DNA of 21,166 nucleotides from Candidatus Altimarinota bacterium (GCA_018401175.1 JAGYLK010000175.1:1-21166), one strand, 5' to 3'; positions 6,927 through 14,476 are shown, counted from the first letter of the stretch. The notes: generated by a model from the sequence alone, not told the origin. A program made the numbers and translations.

Positions 6927-8462
6927 TTATGGAGAAAGGATTTGAAGGTTGCTGCGTAATTCTGGCGCGATAATTTCAGTCATTCCGTTTTTTTCTTCTC
7001 CCAGCTGGACAAGGAGACGCGTTGTATCTTCTGTTTTTACAAATATTCCCGAAAATTCTCTCTGAATATATCGATTGGGGACAAAGAACGCTTTTCGTTT
7101 CGACAAGGGAACGGTAATACGGGCAAACATTCCGAGTCGTATTTGTTCCGGAGATCCATGTATTGTGACTTCAATCCCAAGGGTTCGAGTAAGAGGATCT
7201 ATGGCAGGATTAACGCGCGTAATATTTCCTTCAAAGTGTTCAGATAATCCATCAATTTCTATGTCTACGGGCATTCCTTCCGTAAGAGAACCACTGTGTA
7301 TGTCCGGAATATCAGTATAGATTTTCAATTTTTCTCTATCGGCAAGTTCAAAAAGAGGATTCCCCGGAGCGATGAGCGCCCCTTCTTCAAAAAATCGTTG
7401 TGTAATAATTCCATCAAATGGAGCTTTGAGCTTGAGTTCGCTCTGCAGATTCTTTGTCGAAACAATTTGATTGCGGGCAATTTGTAGTTGTTGTTCGGAA
7501 CTTGCTTGTGCCATTTTGAGCTGCGATTCAGCATTTTTGATAGCATTTTGTGTTTGCAAAAGATTGAGTCCTAGTTGTTCTTGCGCCGTTTGCGTTCCAC
7601 GGAGCTGTGTCTCAAGTGCCAAAATTTCACCATTTAACTCACTGAGAGATTGTTCGATTATTTGCTGTAATCCTTCTCTTTGGGATTCAGAAAAACTTCC
7701 CGTTACAGGAGTATTTCGTACAAGTGTATAAAAATTTTGAGTTATTGTCTGGAGCTTTCGCAAGACATTAATTTCCTGTTGAGCGTTTTTGAGTGGATCT
7801 TGAAAAAAAGGAAAGGGTTGATTTTCCATTGATTGAAGAAACACTGAAATATCATTTTTACTCTTTTGTTTCCCAAGAGTGTCATTATTTCCAATTGAAA
7901 CAACGAGACTTGAATTTCCTCCATATTGATATCGAGGAGAAACCCCCATCGTCATATCCAAAAAACTCAGAATTCGTTCAAGAACTGTATGTGAACTATT
8001 GGTTCTTGCACTTAGCGTATCAAGGAGTTGCTGCATATTTGCCTTTTCTTGTCGTTGTGCTTGTTCGTGTTGTTGTTGAGAATTCAAGAGAGAAATTTCG
8101 GCAGATTGAACGACGCTGTGGCTTGAAACTTTGGTCGTCTCCAATTGATTCAGTGAGTTTAAATAAGCAATTTGAGCCTGATCATCGAGTATTGAAAACT
8201 GAGCGACAATGTGATCTTTTTTTACTTGATCTCCGACATCAACAAAAAGAGTATCAATACGACCAGATATTTTACTCGCGAGAGAAATTGATTTTTGCGC
8301 TTCAACCGTTCCCGTAAGTGTCAGAAGAGGAGTAAACTCTTCCGATTCGAGTACAAAACGTTCCGTCGTCGGAATGGGAACAGAGGAGATTTGATCCTCC
8401 GCACATCCAGAAATAGCAAAAGAAAGAATTACTACCGAGAGAAGAGAAAAGAGATATTTCAT
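6927..8462 (-). CDS. RND periplasmic adaptor (membrane fusion) lipoprotein
   Basis: 511 residues from the ATG at 8462. That start is chosen because it begins a lipoprotein signal peptide (lipobox AISGC, Cys20) and overlaps the csoR-like stop as ATGA; an upstream in-frame start at 8525 would prepend 21 residues and destroy the signal peptide. Two half-lipoyl motifs flank a long hairpin: ASKISGRIDTLFVDVGDQV near residue 58 and KAPFDGIITQRFFEEGALI at 346. A beta-barrel domain follows, including the VNPAIDPLTRTLGIEV segment. The helical region between the lipoyl halves is about 250 residues and rich in Gln, Asn and Ser, far longer than the 60-100 of typical AcrA-type adaptors, with a non-helical Gly/Asn-rich insertion in the middle. 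It acts with the RND permease immediately downstream. Confidence 0.92.
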   Translation of the reverse strand: MKYLFSLLSVVILSFAISGCAEDQISSVPIPTTERFVLESEEFTPLLTLTGTVEAQKSISLASKISGRIDTLFVDVGDQVKKDHIVAQFSILDDQAQIAYLNSLNQLETTKVSSHSVVQSAEISLLNSQQQHEQAQRQEKANMQQLLDTLSARTNSSHTVLERILSFLDMTMGVSPRYQYGGNSSLVVSIGNNDTLGKQKSKNDISVFLQSMENQPFPFFQDPLKNAQQEINVLRKLQTITQNFYTLVRNTPVTGSFSESQREGLQQIIEQSLSELNGEILALETQLRGTQTAQEQLGLNLLQTQNAIKNAESQLKMAQASSEQQLQIARNQIVSTKNLQSELKLKAPFDGIITQRFFEEGALIAPGNPLFELADREKLKIYTDIPDIHSGSLTEGMPVDIEIDGLSEHFEGNITRVNPAIDPLTRTLGIEVTIHGSPEQIRLGMFARITVPLSKRKAFFVPNRYIQREFSGIFVKTEDTTRLLVQLGEEKNGMTEIIAPELRSNLQILSP

Positions 8463-8692
8463 TGTTTTTTTACTAAAAGTTTCAAGACCTTTTCCAATTG
8501 TGCTGAGTCTTGGGAGAGGAGGCATTTTTGGAGATTATCCTGTAATAGCTTTGAGAAACAGATTTCAAGAGCTCCTTGTGCTGCTTGGAATTGCGTGATG
8601 ATTTTTTCACAATCATCAGATGATTCAAGGAGTGTTTGAAGTCCTCGAACTTGTCCCTCTATGCGTTTAAGCCGATTTTGAATGTCTTTCAT
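8459..8692 (-). CDS. CsoR/CstR-family transcriptional repressor
   Basis: 77 residues, an all-helical DNA-binding repressor of the CsoR/RcnR/FrmR family. The family signature LKRIEGQVRGL is at residues 8-18. Aligning to copper CsoR (Cys-His-Cys), the ligand positions read Cys28, Asn53 and Cys57 with exactly the canonical spacings of 25 and 4. Loss of the histidine argues against Cu(I) sensing and resembles the persulfide sensor CstR, which keeps two cysteines 29 residues apart. An additional Cys45 is present. It is the first gene of the efflux operon, its stop overlapping the adaptor start (ATGA), and its own promoter holds a CsoR-type operator, so autoregulation is expected. Family sure; inducer inferred. 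Confidence 0.92.
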   Translation of the reverse strand: MKDIQNRLKRIEGQVRGLQTLLESSDDCEKIITQFQAAQGALEICFSKLLQDNLQKCLLSQDSAQLEKVLKLLVKKQ

Positions 8693-8698
8693 GCCATT

Positions 8699-8727
8699 CT
8701 TATATACCCACTGGGGGTATTTGTCAA
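8699..8727 (-). promoter_or_regulatory. Promoter of the csoR-like/RND operon
   Basis: Reading the minus strand, TTGACA (8727-8722) is followed after exactly 17 nt by TATAAG (8704-8699). Only 6 nt separate the -10 box from the ATG at 8692, so the expected transcription start falls on or next to the start codon and the mRNA should be leaderless. This is the best promoter in the window. Confidence 0.85.
8704..8720. promoter_or_regulatory. CsoR-type operator within the promoter spacer
   Basis: ATACCCACTGGGGGTAT: two perfect 6-bp inverted arms (ATACCC, GGGTAT) around 5 nt. G-tract palindromes of the form ATACCC-N-GGGTAT are the known operators of the CsoR family in Firmicutes. It fills the spacer between -35 and -10, so repressor binding would directly exclude RNA polymerase. 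Confidence 0.85.
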
Positions 8728-8784
8728 CTATATTTTAAGACAGAAAAAACAAGAGACTCGTACTAAATTTTCTCTTTTCGGTCT

Positions 8785-9360
8785 TTATCTTATCGTAGAG
8801 GATTGCTCTGCTTTTCTTTTTTCAAACGTAATTATTTTTGCAAAATTTTCAGGACGGGGAATTCGTCGAAGGAAAATCTTTTGATTTGGCGAAATAATTG
8901 ATACGGAACCATAGTCAAAGATTCGCCCCAATAATGTTTTTGAGACATTTGTTGCTTCAATTTCCTTTAAAATAAATTCATCATGATGCACCCAGAGAAT
9001 CCCCTTTTTTCTATGAAGGATTCCTTCATCAAACCAGTAGTAATGAAACATCCATTCAAGGAAGAGATACATCAAAATAAGAAATTGAAAAAGCATAATA
9101 AAAAAGAAGAGTTCTTCTGTTACAGTGAGAAGAGGTGCTATGTTTCCTTGGAGAGAAGTAAGATCAAAAAGTATATCGAGCACAAAAAATGCGATATCTG
9201 ACAAAATCATGAGTGTCATGACTTTGATCAAAAACACAATAGGAGACTCGTGTATTATGTAAAAAGGAGATTGACTCATTCTTTTTAATGGTATTTCGTT
9301 CTTGATTTCCGTCAAGAATGGAGCAATATTATTTCTCACAAAATTTCCAGAGCATTTCAA
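8785..9360 (-). CDS. Membrane protein with bacterial PH-like domain (bPH_2/YdbS type)
   Basis: 191 residues from the ATG at 9360, which overlaps the 3' end of the TrmB-family gene by 32 nt. An ATG at 9279 would give 164 residues and is a reasonable alternative. Two membrane segments are evident (about residues 44-68 and 84-106 of the longer form). After them comes a cytosolic beta-rich domain beginning YWFDEGILHRKKGILWVHHD, then ILKEIEATNVSKTLLGRIFDYG, which is the pattern of bPH_2 proteins. The C-terminus is basic. The overlap with the upstream regulator suggests cotranscription. Function of these proteins is poorly defined. Family assignment is by pattern. Confidence 0.7.
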   Translation of the reverse strand: MKCSGNFVRNNIAPFLTEIKNEIPLKRMSQSPFYIIHESPIVFLIKVMTLMILSDIAFFVLDILFDLTSLQGNIAPLLTVTEELFFFIMLFQFLILMYLFLEWMFHYYWFDEGILHRKKGILWVHHDEFILKEIEATNVSKTLLGRIFDYGSVSIISPNQKIFLRRIPRPENFAKIITFEKRKAEQSSTIR

Positions 9361-10066
9361 AAATCTGTCGTTGTGTATCTGCGACGGCTTGAGATTGTAT
9401 CAAAATAGCAAATACTTTTGGTTCAAACGAGGTGATAAGGAGTTTGTCATCGAAAATATTGATCTCATTCTCCACCCAAAAATTTTCTTGCGGCAGAAGC
9501 CTCGTTTCTCGATGAAATTTTTTGTCGCCAGATTTCACGCTCTCGCCGGATTCATCATCAGGTGCAAGTCCACGGAGAAATATTTTTCGCCTCGCGCGTT
9601 CTGCTACATATTCAATATCATATTCGGGCCAGTTTTCTCGGAGTCCTTTGGAGTTGGCGCAGTTTAAAATTTCTCCCGAAGCAGCGAGTGTTTCTTTATA
9701 CGCGCGTTTTACGCCAGTTAGTCCTTCGAACATTTGTACAATTGGGCGCGAAGTATTATTTCCTGCAAGGGCTAATAAATGAGGGACAGATTTTTCGAGT
9801 CGTTTGGCTCGTTGTTTAATACTTTCAGAAAAAATTTCTGGAGACACTGCGGTGAAATGTTTCACTCCATCTCGTACAGAAATCGTAACGAGTCCGCGGG
9901 TAAGAAGTTTTTCCAAAATAGTGTAGGTGGTGATTCGATTAAATTTAGCGCTATTGGATATTGTCGAAACAACACTCGTTCCCTTTTCGAGAGTTGCTAT
10001 GTATACAAGCGCCTCCTTTGTCGAGAGCCCCACATCAGTAAGTTGTTTCACAATTTTTTCATCCAT
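9329..10066 (-). CDS. TrmB-family transcriptional regulator
   Basis: 245 residues from the ATG at 10066; a TTG ten codons upstream (10096) is possible but less likely. The N-terminal winged helix is clear: LTDVGLSTKEALVYIATLEKG, a recognition segment IAKFNRITTYTILEKL-like (as AKFNRITTYTILEKL), and the wing. A helical linker rich in Ser/Lys follows, then a C-terminal effector domain (from about residue 100) with FEGLTGVKRAYKETLA and a closing beta-rich part. TrmB proteins are mainly archaeal sugar-responsive regulators but also occur in candidate-phyla bacteria. It is transcribed divergently from glutamine synthetase with 167 nt between starts, so control of that gene or of itself is the natural hypothesis. 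Effector unknown. Confidence 0.82.
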   Translation of the reverse strand: MDEKIVKQLTDVGLSTKEALVYIATLEKGTSVVSTISNSAKFNRITTYTILEKLLTRGLVTISVRDGVKHFTAVSPEIFSESIKQRAKRLEKSVPHLLALAGNNTSRPIVQMFEGLTGVKRAYKETLAASGEILNCANSKGLRENWPEYDIEYVAERARRKIFLRGLAPDDESGESVKSGDKKFHRETRLLPQENFWVENEINIFDDKLLITSFEPKVFAILIQSQAVADTQRQIFEMLWKFCEK

Positions 10067-10233
10067 TGTGCAAGTTGTAATTTTTTTCAACAGCAATCAA
10101 AAAGTATTTCTTTCTGCGCAAAAAGCAAGTGTGAAATTTTTTTCAACACATACCGTTTCCGCAAAAAAATCGTTCGACGAACAAAAAAAATCCCCCCAAA
10201 ATTCACTCGTATTTTTTAACTTTTCTTTCATTT
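10067..10233. promoter_or_regulatory. Divergent control region between trmB-like gene and glnA
   Basis: 167 nt, AT-rich. It contains a perfect 14-nt direct repeat AATTTTTTTCAACA at 10079-10092 and 10135-10148 and a short palindrome GTTCGACGAAC at 10172-10182. A TACAAC 7 nt before the ATG of the regulator (minus strand) with TTGATT upstream is a weak promoter candidate. TATTTT at 10210-10215 may serve glnA. The repeats are plausible operator sites, unproven. Confidence 0.4.
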
Positions 10234-11568
10234 ATGGGTGAATTTTCTATCGAGGACGCGGCAAAACAGGATGCCATTCTAAAAGCATTGGTCACAGATC
10301 TTTCTGGAGGATTGCGAGAAATAATTTTTCCAATTTCTATTCTTCCAGAGCTGTGTTCTATAGGTGTTGCTTATGACGGTTCAAGTTTTGTGGGAATTAA
10401 TGATATTAATTCAAGCGATTCGATTCTCTGTGGGGATCCGCGGACGCTTGTGAGGGTGAATGATTCTATTGCTGATATTGAAAAAATAGAATATTGGATT
10501 ATTTGTGATATCGTTGACACAGAGGGAAATCCTCATCCAAATTGTGCGCGAAGTCAATTACAACGGCTACAATCAGAATTAGCAAAAACATGGGAGGGAG
10601 GACAATTGATGATTGGAGCAGAACCAGAGGCTTTTTTCGTTGAAAAGAAAGAATTCTTGGGAACAGTAAACGGCGGAAATTCAAATTACTTCAACCCACG
10701 TGATCCGAAGAGTTTTCTTATTGCGGAGATTGCAAATGTTCTTTCGACAATGGGATTTGAAATTGAGCGAGCGCATGCAGAAGTCGGGGATGAACAGTTC
10801 GAAATAAATTGGCGATTTGATACTGCTGAGCGAACGGCTGATAGGATTCAATACTATAAATTAATTGCGCATAAAGTAGCGCGAAATTACGGATTTGACA
10901 TTACATTTCTCCCAAAACCATATCCAACGCGAAATGGTTCGGGGATGCACTGTCACCTTTCTGTTGCGAATGAAAAGGGGAATCTCTTTTATGATGACAG
11001 TCGCACAGAGTTTAAAAATTTTTCTGAAAAGTCACTTCAATTCCTTACGGGAATTTTATCGCACGCGCGTTCATTATCCGCTATCGCAAATCCAACAGAA
11101 GTTTCGTATTCTCGTTTAGTTCCTGGATTTGAAGCGCCCTGCGTGATCGCAATGGGATCGTGTAATCGTTCGGCGCTCTGTCGTATTCCCGCGGTTGCAA
11201 ATCCAAAATTATGGGCAAAAGGGATTCGCGCAGAATTTCGTTTCCCCGATCCAATGACGAATCCATATCTCTTGGCGGCGGGTTTTATTGCCGCTGGATT
11301 AGATGGATTACAAAAGAAAATCGCGTTTTGTGGATTTTGTGAAGAGAACCTGTATTCACTCGAATTACAGGATTTGCGTGCGCGTAATTTTGATCTTTTG
11401 CCTCGTACTCTATGGGAGTCATTTTCTGAGTTTGAAGAAAATGAAATCTTGCGGGAATATCTGGGAGCAAGTATGCATGCGTCATTTGGAGCCATTTTGC
11501 TAGAGGAGATTGATGCATGTCAGCCGTTTGCGAATGCGGAGTCGGTGAGAAGGCATTATTTTGATTAG
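10234..11568 (+). CDS. glnA: Glutamine synthetase, class I (alpha-like)
   Basis: 444 residues, the length of the class I-alpha enzymes of archaea and Firmicutes. It forms glutamine from glutamate, ammonia and ATP as a dodecamer in the cytosol. The beta-grasp domain shows YDGSSF near residue 49. The catalytic domain carries NGSGMHCH (234-241), the LVPGFEAP flap segment, the NRSALCRIP phosphate-binding motif (311-319) and FRFPDPMTNPYL. The C-terminal region has ENLYSLELQDL, where the adenylylatable tyrosine of class I-beta enzymes would lie, but the Lys-rich I-beta insert seems absent. Before LVPG the sequence reads VSYSR rather than the common NSYKR. It ends 27 nt before a strong terminator and is monocistronic, divergent from a TrmB regulator. 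Regulation by that protein is inference. Confidence 0.9.
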   Translation: MGEFSIEDAAKQDAILKALVTDLSGGLREIIFPISILPELCSIGVAYDGSSFVGINDINSSDSILCGDPRTLVRVNDSIADIEKIEYWIICDIVDTEGNPHPNCARSQLQRLQSELAKTWEGGQLMIGAEPEAFFVEKKEFLGTVNGGNSNYFNPRDPKSFLIAEIANVLSTMGFEIERAHAEVGDEQFEINWRFDTAERTADRIQYYKLIAHKVARNYGFDITFLPKPYPTRNGSGMHCHLSVANEKGNLFYDDSRTEFKNFSEKSLQFLTGILSHARSLSAIANPTEVSYSRLVPGFEAPCVIAMGSCNRSALCRIPAVANPKLWAKGIRAEFRFPDPMTNPYLLAAGFIAAGLDGLQKKIAFCGFCEENLYSLELQDLRARNFDLLPRTLWESFSEFEENEILREYLGASMHASFGAILLEEIDACQPFANAESVRRHYFD

Positions 11569-11592
11569 AAGTATGTACGATAAAAATAAGTG

Positions 11593-11627
11593 AAGAGCCG
11601 AAACAGAAAAAAGTTTCGGTTCTTTTT
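11593..11627 (+). terminator. Rho-independent terminator after glnA
   Basis: A 10-bp stem (GAGCCGAAAC at 11595-11604, GTTTCGGTTC at 11613-11622, one G-U pair) with an 8-nt A-rich loop is followed by five Ts. It separates glnA from the ribosomal promoter. Confidence 0.88.
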
Positions 11628-11668
11628 ATAGACGAAGAAACGAGAAATTCCTTTTTCTCAAAAAACAT

Positions 11669-11696
11669 TTGACATATATACGGAATTTTCTAAACT
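11669..11696 (+). promoter_or_regulatory. Promoter of the S10-S3 ribosomal operon
   Basis: TTGACA (11669-11674), 16-nt spacer, TAAACT (11691-11696). A start near 11703 leaves a leader of only about 20 nt before the rpsJ ATG, too short for the long L4-responsive S10 leader known from enterobacteria. Confidence 0.7.
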
Positions 11697-11723
11697 CCGC
11701 GAGCTCTTTTGACACAAAAGCGA

Positions 11724-12122
11724 ATGGCAACTGAAAAGAAAACGACTTCAGCCACAGCGAAAAAAACAGCTCCTAAGGCTCCAAAAACCGCTGCTAAAAA
11801 ATCACAAGTTGCTGCTCCACAGCTGGTACGAATCATCGTGAAATCATTTGACTACACTGTGATCGACGAAGCTGCTCGGTCAATCTACGAAACCGCGGAA
11901 AGAGGAGGATCACTCGTCGCAGGACCAGTACCACTTCCAACCAAAATTAAAAAGTACACGGTTAATCGCTCATTCTTCGTTAATAAGGATGCCCGAGACC
12001 AGTTCGAAATGCGAACACACAAGCGGTTGATTGACATTAAGGAGCCAACAGCCAAGACAATTGAGTCTTTGCAAAACCTGTCTCTCCCAAGTGGTGTAGA
12101 TGTTGAAATTAAAATGCTCTGA
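11724..12122 (+). CDS. rpsJ: Ribosomal protein uS10 with Ala/Lys-rich N-terminal extension
   Basis: 132 residues, 30S head protein that also serves in NusB-NusE antitermination in other bacteria. The conserved core starts near residue 31 with LVRIIVKSFDYTVIDEAARSI and includes GPVPLPTKIKKYTV and the FEMRTHKRLIDI segment. Residues 1-30 are an added tail of almost only Ala, Lys, Thr and Pro; ordinary S10 is about 102 residues. The ATG at 11724 is chosen over an in-frame TTG at 11709 because the latter adds five unneeded residues and lies within the expected leader. It opens the operon; L3 starts 2 nt after its stop. fusA and tuf, its usual upstream neighbours, are absent here. Confidence 0.95.
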   Translation: MATEKKTTSATAKKTAPKAPKTAAKKSQVAAPQLVRIIVKSFDYTVIDEAARSIYETAERGGSLVAGPVPLPTKIKKYTVNRSFFVNKDARDQFEMRTHKRLIDIKEPTAKTIESLQNLSLPSGVDVEIKML

Positions 12123-12124
12123 AA

Positions 12125-12712
12125 ATGAAAGGTGTTCTCGCCCAAAAAATCGGTATGACGCGCGTAATTGACCAGGAGACTGGGAAAGTTACTCCCGTAA
12201 CATTGCTCTTGGTTCCCGAGTGCTCGGTGTTGCAAGTCAAGACTTCTGAGGTTGACGGATATTCCGCCGCCGTTCTTGGTGCCTTTGAGCGAAAGAATTT
12301 CGGAAAGAATGAGAACAAGCAGTTCAAGTGCATCCAAGAGTTGTCGCTTGATGGAGAAGAAGTAAAAAAAGGAGAAACATTATCCATCGACTTTCTTGAT
12401 GGAGTAATAGATATAAAACTTACCGGAACCTCAAAAGGACGAGGATTTACTGGAGTTATTAAGCGTTGGAATTTTCAGCGTGGTCGTGAAACACACGGTT
12501 CTCATCATCATCGAGAGCCGGGTTCTTCAGGAATGTGTGCAAAACCTGGTCGCATTATGAAAGGAAAGAAATTTCCAGGACAGCACGGAAATACGCAAGT
12601 TACGTTCCGATCACAAATTGTCGAGATTGATAAAGAAAATAGTTTAGTCGCGGTACGCGGAGGCGTTCCTGGCGCAAAAAATTCGTATATTTTTATTCGC
12701 GCTAATTCATGA
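12125..12712 (+). CDS. rplC: Ribosomal protein uL3
   Basis: 195 residues, slightly shorter than the usual 205-215. Core 50S assembly protein. The N-terminus MKGVLAQKIGMTRVI and the central loop SKGRGFTGVIKRWNF with HGSHHHREPGS identify it; the loop reaches toward the peptidyl-transferase centre. The gene begins 2 nt after rpsJ and has no Shine-Dalgarno, which implies translational coupling. Its stop overlaps the rplD start (ATGA). Confidence 0.97.
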   Translation: MKGVLAQKIGMTRVIDQETGKVTPVTLLLVPECSVLQVKTSEVDGYSAAVLGAFERKNFGKNENKQFKCIQELSLDGEEVKKGETLSIDFLDGVIDIKLTGTSKGRGFTGVIKRWNFQRGRETHGSHHHREPGSSGMCAKPGRIMKGKKFPGQHGNTQVTFRSQIVEIDKENSLVAVRGGVPGAKNSYIFIRANS

Positions 12713-13344
12713 AAATCGATTTATATGACGCAACCGGCGCAAAAAAAGGAGATATCTCTTTGAATAAAGATATATTTGAAGCAAAAATTAATCCCGATTT
12801 AATGCATCGTGCAGTAGTTATGCGATTGGCAAACCGCCGATTGAATATTGCTCACACCCTTACGCGAGGAGAAGTTGCTGCGACAACAAAAAAAGCATTC
12901 CGCCAGAAGGGAACGGGAAATGCTCGTCGTGGAGCACTTACAACAAGTCTTCTTCGAGGAGGAGGAGTGGCACATGGTCCACGAAACAACCGAAATTTTA
13001 CAAAGATGATGCCCAAGAAAGAGCGACGTGCAGCGTTATTCTCTTCTCTGTCGGCACAAGTCAAAGATAAAAATGTATTTGCTCTTGAAGGATTTGCAGA
13101 AAAAGCACCCAAAACAAAGAAATTTGCCGAGTTGCTTTCCAAACTTCCAGAGTCAAAGAATTACCTTTTCGTATTAGCTGGACGAAATGAAGTATTTGAA
13201 AAATCAGCTGCTAATATGCCAAATGTGAAAGTGATTTTCGCATCATATCTCAATCCATATGATGTACTTCATGCCCACAAAGTCTGCTTTGTCGCAGATG
13301 GTATACAAAAATTAGAAGAAACTTTCTTGTCTGAGCAAAAATGA
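12709..13344 (+). CDS. rplD: Ribosomal protein uL4
   Basis: 211 residues. 50S exit-tunnel protein; in E. coli it also represses the S10 operon. The typical loop TRGEVAATTKKAFRQKGTGNARRG (first part seen near residue 53) and the RGGGVAHGPRNNRNF segment are conserved. Start overlaps the rplC stop and its end overlaps the rplW start, both by ATGA. No long operon leader is present, so E. coli-style L4 autoregulation is unlikely. Confidence 0.96.
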   Translation: MKIDLYDATGAKKGDISLNKDIFEAKINPDLMHRAVVMRLANRRLNIAHTLTRGEVAATTKKAFRQKGTGNARRGALTTSLLRGGGVAHGPRNNRNFTKMMPKKERRAALFSSLSAQVKDKNVFALEGFAEKAPKTKKFAELLSKLPESKNYLFVLAGRNEVFEKSAANMPNVKVIFASYLNPYDVLHAHKVCFVADGIQKLEETFLSEQK

Positions 13345-13634
13345 TTCGCATTGAGGACGTTCTCGTAAAACCAGTACAAACTGAGAAATCAGTAGGAATG
13401 GAAACTGGAAGTAAATATACTTTTGTGATTCATGCTAATGCGTCTAAAACAGATGTGGTAAAAGCGGTAAAAGAGTTTTATGGAGCAGATGTTGACTCTG
13501 TAAATATCATCAAATTGCCAAAAAAAATACGCATCATTGGGCGAGGAAAGGAGATGACAAAACGTCGTCCAACTAAAAAAGCGATTGTAACTTTGCCAGC
13601 AGGAAAAACATTGGATTTTAACGCCATCAAATAA
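13341..13634 (+). CDS. rplW: Ribosomal protein uL23
   Basis: 97 residues, located at the tunnel exit where signal recognition particle and trigger factor dock. Recognised by VKPVQTEKSVGMETGSKYTF, the ASKTDVVKAVKEFYG helix and the closing KKAIVTLPAGKTLDF strand. Start overlaps rplD (ATGA); stop overlaps rplB (TAATG). Confidence 0.95.
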   Translation: MIRIEDVLVKPVQTEKSVGMETGSKYTFVIHANASKTDVVKAVKEFYGADVDSVNIIKLPKKIRIIGRGKEMTKRRPTKKAIVTLPAGKTLDFNAIK

Positions 13635-14476
13635 TGGGACTCCGACAATTGAAACCGATGACAAACGGACAACGCAACATGAGTGTGTTGGACGGAGTTG
13701 AGCTTACCGCCAAAAAACCAAGCGTAAAATCATTATTACAACCAGGACGAAAAGTTACGGGACGAAATAATGGAACAATCTCTATCCGTCATCGAGGCGG
13801 AGGAACTCGCTCAAAATATCGACCAGTAGACTTTAAGCGTACTGATAAACTAGGTATTCCTGCCACGGTAGCCGCTATTGAATACGATCCAAATCGAAAT
13901 GTGTATGTCGCTTTGATTAATTATGTTGATGGAGAAAAACGATATGTATTGATGTGGAAGGGATGTTCGGTGGGAGATGAAATTGTGTGTGATTTGAAAT
14001 CAAAAATCAAAGATGGAAATCGCATTCAACTCCAGAACGTTCCTGTTGGATTTCAAATTTACAATTTAGAAGTACAAGAAAATGGAGGAGGAAAATTTGT
14101 TCGTTCTGCAGGGCAGAGCGCTAAGTTAATTTCTCTTGAAGGAGATATGGCACAAATCGAGCTTCCATCAGGAGAAGTTCGTTTAGTGCGAAAAACATGT
14201 TTTGCAACAATCGGTGTTCTCGGAAACGAAGAACGCAGTTTGATGAAAATCGGAAAAGCTGGTCGTGTGCGACACAGCGGACGCCGACCACAAGTTCGTG
14301 GAAAAGTGATGAACCCATGCGACCATCCACACGGTGGAGGTGAAGCGGCTTCTCCAATTGGAATGGCCTATCCAAAAACGCCATGGGGAGCACACGCGCT
14401 CGGTGTAAAAACCCGGACAAATAAAGACACTGAGAAATATATTCTCAAATCTCGCCACCGTGCGAAAAAGAAATAA
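13634..14476 (+). CDS. rplB: Ribosomal protein uL2
   Basis: 280 residues, the normal length. 50S protein needed for subunit association and near the peptidyl-transferase centre. The N-terminal SH3/OB part includes SIRHRGGGTRSKYR and the C-terminal part the highly conserved MNPCDHPHGGGE loop, where the usual Val before Asp is Cys. The last residues are Lys-rich. Start overlaps rplW by one base (TAATG); rpsS follows after 11 nt. Confidence 0.97.
   Translation: MGLRQLKPMTNGQRNMSVLDGVELTAKKPSVKSLLQPGRKVTGRNNGTISIRHRGGGTRSKYRPVDFKRTDKLGIPATVAAIEYDPNRNVYVALINYVDGEKRYVLMWKGCSVGDEIVCDLKSKIKDGNRIQLQNVPVGFQIYNLEVQENGGGKFVRSAGQSAKLISLEGDMAQIELPSGEVRLVRKTCFATIGVLGNEERSLMKIGKAGRVRHSGRRPQVRGKVMNPCDHPHGGGEAASPIGMAYPKTPWGAHALGVKTRTNKDTEKYILKSRHRAKKK

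Noticed and set aside
7793..8317. 174-codon + strand frame
   Set aside because: Antisense to the helical hairpin of the RND adaptor, which is well supported.
8463..8525. Upstream in-frame start for the RND adaptor
   Set aside because: It would place 21 residues before the lipoprotein signal peptide; the ATGA overlap with the repressor stop marks the true start.
11709..11714. Second TTGACA just before rpsJ
   Set aside because: A -10 box would fall inside the coding sequence of rpsJ; the promoter at 11669 fits better.
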